The notes under the pieces: model-generated | What the model saw: the letters and a program-made list of their open reading frames with translations, nothing else | What the model was told of the DNA's origin: nothing | Databases searched by the model: none | Shown: positions 1 through 5,597 of the stretch, one piece after another | Layout of the letters: each line of letters starts with the position of its first letter | How positions within the stretch are numbered: position 1 is the stretch's first letter | Program-made: the position numbers and the translations under genes | DNA from: Myxococcota bacterium | GTDB lineage: Bacteria > Myxococcota > Polyangia > GCA-2747355 > JAKLHH01 | Length of the DNA stretch: 9,141 nucleotides | Direction of reading: 5' to 3' | Assembly (NCBI GenBank): GCA_022710245.1 | Contig: JAKLHH010000226.1 | Span: 1-9,141, forward strand

Positions 1-1736
1 TGCACCGCCAGCCAGCGATGGAGCTCGATCCCCGAGAGCCCGCGCAGCATCAGGTCGCAGACGATCGCGTCGAAGGTCGCGTCCCGCTCGAGGAGCGCGC
101 GCGCCTCCTCGCCGCTGGCGGTCACCACCACCTGGTGGTCGTCGAGGATCTGCACCAGCACCGTGCGCACGCACGGCTCGTCATCGACGACGAGGAGCCG
201 GGCCGGCCGCGTGGCCGGGACCCGCGGCAGCTCGCGGGACGGCGTCGGCGGCGACTCGGGCGGCGCCATCGGGAGTGAGAAGCGGAAGGTGGTGCCGTGG
301 CCCGGAGCGCTCTCGAAGCTGATCTCGCCGCCCAGCTCGCCGAGGATCCGCCGGCAGATGGAGAGCCCGAGCCCGGAGCCGAGGCCGACCGCCTTCGTGG
401 TGTAGAAGGGCTCGAAGAGGTGCGCCGCGTGCTCGGGGGCGATGCCGCGTCCGGTGTCCTGGACCTCGGCGACGACCCGGGCCGCCTCGGCGCTGAAGCG
501 CACGCGGATCTCGTTCGCCTCGGGGTGGCCCTCGTCCATGGCGTGCGCGGCGTTGATGAAGAGGTTCAGGAAGACCTGGGCGAGCCGTCCCTCCGAGCCG
601 AGGACGGGCGGAAGCCCCGGCGCCGGCTGGAGGAGCAGCCGGGCCCGCCGCTTCAGCTCGTGCCGCGCCATGGCGGCCGCCTTCGCCGCGGCGCGCGTGA
701 GGTCGACGGGGGTCGGGCGCGAGCGCTCGACTCGCGCGAAGGTCCCCAGGCTGCGAGCGATCTCGCGGATCTGCTGCACGCCCGCGAGCGTGTCCGCGAG
801 GCGCTGGCGGGGGCCGTCGAGGGCGCACGACTCGCAGGTCTGCGGGAGCTCCTCCTCGAGGCTCTGCAGGTTGTAGAGGACGTAGGAGAGGGGGGTATTG
901 ATCTCGTGGGCCACGCCGGCGGCGAGCATCCCCATGCAGGCGAGCCGGTCGGACTGACGCACGGCCTCCTCGGCGAGCTTGCGGGCAGTGACATCGTGGA
1001 GCGTGACGAAGGCCTGGCGGGCCAGCGGCTGACCAGGCCGGGTGAGCGGGATCGCGGAGATGCTCAGCCAGACCGTGCCGTGGCGCGGCGGGCTATGAAA
1101 CCCCAGCACGGCGTGGACAGGGAGACCGGTCCTGAGCGCGGTGGGACCGGGGCGCTCCGCGAGCGGGACCTCGCTGCCGTCCTCCCGGATGACCTGACCG
1201 TCGAGCTCGGGCGGATGGCCGACCAGCTCCCCGCGCGAGCGCCCGAGGAGCGCGAGCGCGGCCGCGTTGACGTCGGTCACCAGCCCCGCCGCGTCGAGGT
1301 AGACGACGCCGTCGGCCATGGTGTCGAAGAGGGTGCGGAAGCGCTCCTGCTGCTGGTGGCGCTCGAGGGCGTAGAGGAGGATCCGGGGGAGCACTCCGCC
1401 CGCGGTGCTGCCCTTCACCAGGTAGTCCTGCGCCCCCTCGCGGACCGCGGCGCGGCCACGCTCCTCGTCCGCGTTGCCGGTGAGGACCACGACGGGCACG
1501 CCAGGAGCGCCGGCCCGGAGCCGGCGCAGCGTCTCGAGCCCCTGGCTGTCGGGGAGGCCGAGGTCGAGCAGGACGAGGTCGGCGCCCTGGGCCGCGAGGT
1601 GCTCGAGCGCGAGAGCCAGGCGCGGGGCCATGGCCAGCGTGAAGCGGTCGTCGGCGCGAAGCAGCTCCTGGATCAGCCGCGCGTCGCCCGCGCTGTCCTC
1701 GACCAGGAGCACCTGCAAGCGAGCTCGTTCGTCCAC
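1..1736 (-). CDS. Hybrid sensor histidine kinase, REC-PAS-HisKA-HATPase-REC (3' end outside window)
   Basis: Cytoplasmic hybrid histidine kinase: it should autophosphorylate on histidine and pass phosphate between receiver domains. About 578 residues are visible, with no stop before the left edge. N-terminal receiver at about 7-125: acidic pair E13-D14, phospho-acceptor D58 (LVLLDLGLPD), T86, K108 (DYLVKG). PAS-like segment about 131-255. HisKA with AAGVAHEINTPLSY, H277. HATPase with N-box N395 (FINAAHAM), G1 D427 (DTGRGI), F-box LFEPFYTTK, G2 GSGLGLSI. A second receiver starts near 517 (RLLVVDDEP) with D561 (IVCDLML) and is cut by the window edge. No membrane segment or signal peptide is seen. 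The GTG start at 1736 is chosen because GGGAGGAG lies just upstream and overlaps the TAG stop of the preceding response regulator, implying translational coupling. The kinase class resembles NtrB/PAS-type hybrid kinases; the stimulus is unknown. Family call is firm; partners are inferred. Confidence 0.93.
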   Translation of the reverse strand, partial: MDERARLQVLLVEDSAGDARLIQELLRADDRFTLAMAPRLALALEHLAAQGADLVLLDLGLPDSQGLETLRRLRAGAPGVPVVVLTGNADEERGRAAVREGAQDYLVKGSTAGGVLPRILLYALERHQQQERFRTLFDTMADGVVYLDAAGLVTDVNAAALALLGRSRGELVGHPPELDGQVIREDGSEVPLAERPGPTALRTGLPVHAVLGFHSPPRHGTVWLSISAIPLTRPGQPLARQAFVTLHDVTARKLAEEAVRQSDRLACMGMLAAGVAHEINTPLSYVLYNLQSLEEELPQTCESCALDGPRQRLADTLAGVQQIREIARSLGTFARVERSRPTPVDLTRAAAKAAAMARHELKRRARLLLQPAPGLPPVLGSEGRLAQVFLNLFINAAHAMDEGHPEANEIRVRFSAEAARVVAEVQDTGRGIAPEHAAHLFEPFYTTKAVGLGSGLGLSICRRILGELGGEISFESAPGHGTTFRFSLPMAPPESPPTPSRELPRVPATRPARLLVVDDEPCVRTVLVQILDDHQVVVTASGEEARALLERDATFDAIVCDLMLRGLSGIELHRWLAV

Positions 1737-1747
1737 GGTCTCCTCCC
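1737..1747 (-). promoter_or_regulatory. Ribosome-binding site of the hybrid kinase, overlapping the upstream stop codon
   Basis: On the minus strand GGGAGGAG is followed by a few bases and then GTG at 1736. The first G is also the last base of the upstream TAG stop. The site supports the GTG start over other possible starts and suggests re-initiation by ribosomes finishing the response regulator. Confidence 0.7.
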
Positions 1748-2199
1748 TACTCGCAGCCGGGGGGCAGCGTGACGATGGTCAGCCAGAAGCTCTCGATCGA
1801 GCGCACGACCTCGATGAACTTCTCCAGCTCGAGCGGCTTGGTGATGTAGCAGTTGGCGTGGAGCCGGTAGCTCCGCAGCACATCCTCCTCCGCCCGGCTC
1901 ACGGTCAGGATGACGACCGGGATGCACTTGAGCGCCGGGTCGGCCTTCAGCTCGGCGAGGACCTCGCGGCCGTCCATCCTCGGCAGGTTGAGGTCGAGCA
2001 GGATGAGGCCGGGCCGCGGGGCGTCCGCGTGGGCGCCCTGCCTGCGCAGGAACGCCAGGGCCGCCTCGCCGTCGCGGACGTGGTGGAGCGTGTTCCTCAG
2101 CTTGCTGTCGCGGAGCGCCTCGCGCGCCAGCCGCGCGTCGCCGGCGTTGTCCTCGACGAGGAGGATGTCGACCGGCTCTCCGGCCCCGTGCGTGGTCAT
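1747..2199 (-). CDS. Single-domain response regulator, Rcp1-like
   Basis: A 150-residue stand-alone receiver domain with no output domain. Visible motifs: [13 protein letters not shown] (acidic E16-D17), phospho-acceptor D69 in [14 protein letters not shown]99 in VVILTVS, K121 in ANCYITKP, and the C-terminal [19 protein letters not shown]. This combination (NCYI.KP followed by a conserved FWL segment) is typical of the Rcp1 family, the partners of phytochrome-like kinases such as cyanobacterial Cph1. The ATG at 2199 overlaps the TGA of the upstream kinase as ATGA, and the hybrid kinase starts 10 bp after its stop, so the three genes are almost certainly co-transcribed. The upstream kinase has the Cph1-type H-box and is the obvious phosphodonor (inferred from gene order and family pairing). 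Output is probably phosphotransfer or protein-protein interaction rather than DNA binding. Confidence 0.95.
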   Translation of the reverse strand: MTTHGAGEPVDILLVEDNAGDARLAREALRDSKLRNTLHHVRDGEAALAFLRRQGAHADAPRPGLILLDLNLPRMDGREVLAELKADPALKCIPVVILTVSRAEEDVLRSYRLHANCYITKPLELEKFIEVVRSIESFWLTIVTLPPGCE

Positions 2200-4325
2200 G
2201 GGCGTCCACCGCTGGTGCTGCCGTGGCCGCGGTCGGCCGACGGGAGCGTGAAGAGGCAGGACGTGCCGCGCCCGGGCTCGCTCTCGAGCCAGATGCGGCC
2301 TCCGTGCTGCAGGATGATGCGCTTGCAGAGCGCGAGCCCGATCCCGGTGCCGGGGTACTCCTCGCGCGTGTGCAGCCGCTGGAAGATGGTGAAGAGGCGC
2401 CCGAGGTGGCGCGGGTCGATGCCGATCCCGTTGTCGGCGACGCGGAAGACCCAGCTCCCCGGGTCGGCCGGATCGCGCGCGGCGCTGAGGTGCACGCGGG
2501 GAGGCTCGCCGGGCCGCCGGAACTTGAGGCTGTTCCCGACCAGGTTCTGCAGGAGCTGGGTGAGCTGCGTGAGGTCCCCGGTGACGGGAGGCAGCTCGGC
2601 GCAGGTCACCAGCGCGCCGGTCTCCGCGATGGCCGTCTGCAGGTTGGCGACCGCGCCGGCGAGCGCCTCGTGAGGGTCCACGCGGCCGAGCACGCTCCCG
2701 CGCGTCGAGACCCGGGAGTACGCGAGGAGGTCCTCGATCAGGCGCTGCATGCGCGTCGCGCCCTCGACGGCGAAGCCGATGAAGTCCCGGGCGTCCTGGT
2801 CGAGCGCGTCGGCGTAGCGCTCGGCGAGGAGCTGCGTGAAGCTGGCGACCATGCGGAGGGGCTCCTGCAGGTCGTGGGAGGCCACGTAGGCGAACTGCTC
2901 GAGGTCGTGGTTCGAGCGGAGCAGCTCCTGGCGCCGCGCCTCGAGCGCCTGCTCCGCGCGCTTGCGCTCGCTGATGTCGCGCACGATGGCCCACATCGCG
3001 GCGGGCTGCCCGTCGTCTCCCCGCACCAGGAAGGTGCGCAGGTCGACGGGCAGGACGCTGCCGTCCCGGCGCACGTACTCCTTCTCGTAGAGGTCGGAGT
3101 AGCCGCGGGGCAGGATCTGCCCGGCCACGATGGCGGCCTCGGCGGCGTGCCAGCGGGCGGGCGTGAGGTCGACGTAGGAGAGCCGCGCGAGCTCCGCCTC
3201 GGAGTAGCCGAGGAGCTCCCGGTAGGCGCGGTTCGTCTCCACGATGCGCCCCTCCATGTCCACCATCACGAAGGCGTCCCGCATGGTCTCGTGGAGGCGG
3301 CGGTACTTCGCCTCGCTGGCGAGGAGCGCGGCGGTGGCTCTCGCCCCCGAGCTCTCGAGCTCCAGCCCGCGGAGCGCATGGGCCACGTCGCCAGCGAGCT
3401 CGTCGAGGAGCGAGTGCTCCTCCGGGTCGCCGGCCGAGTCGGGTCGGGTGGCGACCCCCAGCACGCCGAGGAGCCTGCCGTCCGAGCGCAGCGGGACCGC
3501 CACCCCCGCCAGGTCCACCCCGGCAGGGGCGAGGGGGCAGGCCTCGCAGGCCTCGCCCGGCAGGTGCACCGAGAGCGCACCGCTCGCGAGCGCGCGGCGG
3601 CCGCACTCGGGGATCCCGCCGGCGAGGTGCTCGGCGAGCGCTGGCGCCAGCGCGTCCAGGCCGGCGGAGGCAGTCAGCGGAGGGACGGCCGCGAGCGCGA
3701 TCCAGGCGGCGTGGTAGCCGCGGGTCTGCACCAGCGCCTCGCAGACGCGCGCGAGGAGCCGGGCGCGGTCTGTCTCGGCGAGGATGAGCTGGTTCACCCG
3801 CCGCACCGCCTGCAGCACCGCGTGCAGGTGGGCGGCGCGCGCCTCCGCCTGCTTGCGGGCGCTGAGGTCGAGGACGTGGGTGAGGAGGTGGAGGGGCGCG
3901 CCGCTGCGGTCCCGCTGCAGGCGCGTCGTCACGTGCGCCCAGATGACCCGCCCGTCCTTCGCCAGGTAGCGCTTCTCCATCGACCAGACGTCGCGCTCGC
4001 CGGCGAGGAGCGCGCGGATGCACTCGCGGCTCTCGGGGATGTCCTCGGGGTGGGTCAGCGGGGCGAAGGTCATCGCCTGCAGCTCGTCAGGGGAGTAGCC
4101 GAGCAGATCGGCGAGAGCCGCGTTGACCCGCAGCAGCCGTCCGTCCGGGGCGGTCATCGACTTGCCGATCGGGGCGTTGTCGAAGAAGGCGCGAAAGCGC
4201 CCGGCCTCCTCGCGCAGCGAGGCGAGCTCGCCCGCCGCGACCCGTGAGGCGGCCTCCAGCGCCGCGACCTGCTCACGCAGCGCCACGTTCTCCCGCTCGA
4301 GCTCCTCTGCCCGCCGCCCGCTCAT
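2196..4325 (-). CDS. Soluble sensor histidine kinase, PAS-GAF-PAS-HisKA-HATPase
   Basis: A 709-residue cytoplasmic histidine kinase. Order: N-terminal coiled coil (about 5-42, [13 protein letters not shown]); PAS 43-160 ([10 protein letters not shown], then LGYSPDELQ, with PAC-like [11 protein letters not shown]); GAF about 165-322 with C241, C260 and C263 (ACEACPL); second PAS about 337-457 ([33 protein letters not shown]); HisKA with [16 protein letters not shown]484; N-box N598 ([12 protein letters not shown]); G1 D631 (DNGIGI); F-box FTIFQRLH; G2 [10 protein letters not shown]. No membrane segment is seen. The H-box is that of phytochrome-like kinases that pair with Rcp1-type regulators, and such a regulator overlaps its stop (ATGA). 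ATG 4325 is preferred over an in-frame TTG at 4376 because AGGTGAG stands 9 nt upstream. No bilin-binding phytochrome motif was recognised, so photoreception is not claimed; the ligand is unknown. Confidence 0.95.
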   Translation of the reverse strand: MSGRRAEELERENVALREQVAALEAASRVAAGELASLREEAGRFRAFFDNAPIGKSMTAPDGRLLRVNAALADLLGYSPDELQAMTFAPLTHPEDIPESRECIRALLAGERDVWSMEKRYLAKDGRVIWAHVTTRLQRDRSGAPLHLLTHVLDLSARKQAEARAAHLHAVLQAVRRVNQLILAETDRARLLARVCEALVQTRGYHAAWIALAAVPPLTASAGLDALAPALAEHLAGGIPECGRRALASGALSVHLPGEACEACPLAPAGVDLAGVAVPLRSDGRLLGVLGVATRPDSAGDPEEHSLLDELAGDVAHALRGLELESSGARATAALLASEAKYRRLHETMRDAFVMVDMEGRIVETNRAYRELLGYSEAELARLSYVDLTPARWHAAEAAIVAGQILPRGYSDLYEKEYVRRDGSVLPVDLRTFLVRGDDGQPAAMWAIVRDISERKRAEQALEARRQELLRSNHDLEQFAYVASHDLQEPLRMVASFTQLLAERYADALDQDARDFIGFAVEGATRMQRLIEDLLAYSRVSTRGSVLGRVDPHEALAGAVANLQTAIAETGALVTCAELPPVTGDLTQLTQLLQNLVGNSLKFRRPGEPPRVHLSAARDPADPGSWVFRVADNGIGIDPRHLGRLFTIFQRLHTREEYPGTGIGLALCKRIILQHGGRIWLESEPGRGTSCLFTLPSADRGHGSTSGGRP
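2316..2388. repeat. Copy A of a 73-nt direct repeat within kinase catalytic domains
   Basis: This segment encodes the F-box to G2 region ([23 protein letters not shown]) of the PAS-GAF-PAS kinase. It matches 4538-4610 in the broken kinase at 70 of 73 positions by eye, in the same orientation, about 2.2 kb apart. Confidence 0.8.
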
Positions 4326-4342
4326 CCTCACCTGCTCACCTA
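4326..4342 (-). promoter_or_regulatory. Ribosome-binding site deciding the start of the PAS-GAF-PAS kinase
   Basis: On the minus strand AGGTGAG (4341-4335) lies 9 nt before ATG 4325, and a second AGGTGAGG abuts the ATG. The in-frame TTG at 4376 has no comparable site, so the shorter protein is preferred. Confidence 0.55.
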
Positions 4343-4375
4343 CGCCTCGTCCATCGACCTTCGAACGACCCTGCA

Positions 4376-4403
4376 ATGATACTGGACTCCCGACTCCATT
4401 AAT
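4376..4403 (-). promoter_or_regulatory. Possible promoter of the kinase / Rcp1-like regulator / hybrid kinase operon
   Basis: The 116-bp gap between the broken kinase and the next kinase contains the only AT-rich patch in the left block. On the minus strand it reads CTATTAATGGAGTC followed by TATCAT (4381-4376), a fair -10 element about 50 bp before the ATG at 4325. No good -35 element is seen. Two direct copies of the hexamer GACTCC (plus strand, 4385-4390 and 4392-4397) sit just upstream of the -10-like box. Promoters of high-GC bacteria are hard to read by eye, so this is tentative. Confidence 0.25.
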
Positions 4404-4441
4404 AGTGCGAGCCGCACGGTGCCCTCGCGCGCGGGCGCCGG

Positions 4442-5301
4442 TCAGGGTGCTTCGTCGGCGGCACCCAGGGTGAAGCAGCAGCAGGTCCCCCCGCCGGGGG
4501 TCGGCTCGAGCCAGATGGCGCCGCCGTGCCGCTCCACGATGCGCTTGCAGAGCGCGAGCCCGATCCCGCTGCCAGGGTACTCCTCACGCGTGTGCAGCCG
4601 CTGGAAGATGACGAAGACCCGCTCGCGGTGCGCGGTGTCGATGCCGATGCCGTGGTCGGCGACCTCGACGCGCCAGGCTCCGTCCGGCTCGCGGCGGGCG
4701 CGGATCGCGACCCGGGGCGGCACCCCGGGGCGGCGGAACTTGAGCGCGTTGCCGACGAGGTTCTGGAGGAGCTGGGCGAGCTGGCCGGCGTCGCCGCGGA
4801 CCACGGGGAGCGGCTCGCGGCTCACCACGGCCTCCGTCTCCTCGATCAGGGACCGCAGCCGCGCGAGCGCCTCGTCGAGCGCGCCGTCGAGCGCGACCCG
4901 CGCGAGGGGCGCGCCGAGGGTCGTCACCCGCGAGTAGGCGAGGAGATCCTCGATCAGCCGCTGCATCCGCCGCGCTCCCTCCACCGCGAAGCCGATCAGC
5001 TCCCCGGCCTGGGCGTCGAGCTGGCGGCCGTAGCGCTCCTCGAGGAGCTGCGTGAAGGCGCAGACCATCCTGAGCGGCTCCTGCACTGGAGGTGGTCCTC
5101 GGTCGCCGCCTGGTACTCGAGCAGGCTCTCGCCGAGCGCGATCTCCACCCCGTAGAGGGCGCGCATCACGGCGGCGTGGCGGGCGTTGAAGGCGGTGTAG
5201 CGGTACTCGCGGTCGACGGCGAAGATCGCGTCGCTCGAGCTCTCGAGCAGGCTCAGCAGCACCTCCTGCCGGTCCGCGTGCCCCCCGCGCCGCTCGTCCA
5301 T
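4442..5301 (-). pseudogene. PAS-histidine kinase broken by an internal deletion and frameshift; H-box lost
   Basis: The start is clear: ATG 5301 with GGGAGGAGG at 5313-5305. The first 72 codons read MDERRGGHAD and then half a PAS domain (SSSDAIFAVDREYRYTAFNA to AATEDHLQ). At about 5086-5081 the kinase signal jumps to another frame and resumes at QEPLRM, the residues directly after the phospho-histidine in [10 protein letters not shown]. The rest of the PAS domain, the linker and the histidine are missing. The original frame runs into a stop at 4996 (101 residues). The second frame continues intact through [11 protein letters not shown]-box [13 protein letters not shown]1 DHGIGID, FVIFQRLH and [10 protein letters not shown] to TGA 4444-4442. 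The C-terminal part is very like the neighbouring kinase (2196-4325), so it is probably a tandem paralogue. An internal ATG at 5068 has AGGAG 9 nt upstream and could yield a 208-residue HATPase-bearing fragment without the histidine. Degeneration is the simplest reading; an assembly error is possible. Confidence 0.88.
4538..4610. repeat. Copy B of a 73-nt direct repeat within kinase catalytic domains
   Basis: This is the second copy, in the broken PAS-kinase. Differences from copy A fall at three positions; the first 31 nt are identical. It supports recent duplication or gene conversion between the two adjacent kinase genes. Confidence 0.8.
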
Positions 5302-5444
5302 GCGCCTCCTCCCGGGGGCCCTGCAGCCCGCAGGAGCATACCACGAGCACATCGACCAGATCCCCGGCCGCTTGGGCGGGCGCGGCCAGCGCCGCGTCCG
5401 TCCAAGCGGCCTCCGGCCGCTCCAGACCGCCGCAGCTCAGCGCG

Positions 5445-5472
5445 CCACGACCGTGCACGGCGCGTGTCGTGG
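5445..5472. repeat. Inverted repeat in the divergent region (CCACGAC / GTCGTGG arms)
   Basis: Perfect 7-bp arms, CCACGAC at 5445-5451 and GTCGTGG at 5466-5472, flank a 14-nt centre that itself contains the palindrome CGTGCACG. It lacks a T-tract on either side, so it reads better as an operator-like dyad than as a terminator. Confidence 0.5.
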
Positions 5473-5497
5473 CTAATGGATGAGCGGTCCCAGGTAC

Positions 5498-5548
5498 CAG
5501 TGGAAGATACACCTTGCATCGGGTCCGCTGGCGTGTAGGTTTCCACTG
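5498..5548. repeat. Interrupted inverted repeat upstream of the membrane hybrid kinase
   Basis: The arms are CAGTGGAA (5498-5505) and TTCCACTG (5541-5548), perfect over 8 bp. After a short asymmetric bulge the pairing extends by TACAC (5508-5512) with GTGTA (5533-5537), leaving a 20-nt loop. It lies 50-100 bp before the ATG at 5598 and could be an operator or a structured leader. Which one is not determinable by eye. Confidence 0.5.
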
Positions 5549-5597
5549 ACTGACCCGAGGTTCCTGGCCGGGGGCACGCTGTGAGGTGCCGTCCGTG

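Larger units (their letters stand above)
5302..5597. other. Divergent intergenic region between the minus-strand kinase block and the plus-strand hybrid kinase
   Basis: No coding frame here has the feel of a gene; open frames are extensions of shadows. The region should hold the promoter of the broken kinase (minus) and of the membrane hybrid kinase (plus). It contains two inverted repeats (5445-5472 and 5498-5548). A weak sigma-70-like pair on the plus strand, TTGCAT 5514-5519 and TAGGTT 5536-5541 with a 16-nt spacer, lies inside the second repeat. A short hairpin (CCTGC, 5-nt loop, GCAGG at 5320-5334) falls in the leader of the minus-strand gene. None of these can be assigned a function from sequence alone. 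Confidence 0.6.

Noticed and set aside
297..1772. Plus-strand open frame of 491 codons
   Set aside because: Antisense to the hybrid kinase, whose minus-strand translation has all REC, H, N, G1 and G2 motifs in one frame.
1747..4023. Single long minus-strand frame containing the response regulator at its end
   Set aside because: Only the last 150 codons are the regulator; the rest is the kinase read in a wrong frame. The true start is ATG 2199.
2223..4247. Plus-strand open frame of 674 codons
   Set aside because: Shadow of the PAS-GAF-PAS kinase; low-complexity composition and no recognisable motif.
4325..4325. Calling the soluble kinase a bacteriophytochrome
   Set aside because: The H-box and partner regulator are phytochrome-like, but no chromophore-binding phytochrome GAF/PHY motif is present.
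4326..4376. TTG start at 4376 for the PAS-GAF-PAS kinase (17 more residues)
   Set aside because: No good ribosome-binding site, and the TTG overlaps the best -10-like box; ATG 4325 is better supported.
5500..5560. Sigma-54 promoter, for example TGG...TTGCA or TGGCGTG...TTTCC
   Set aside because: The first has GG-to-GC spacing two bases too long; the second lacks the -12 GC.
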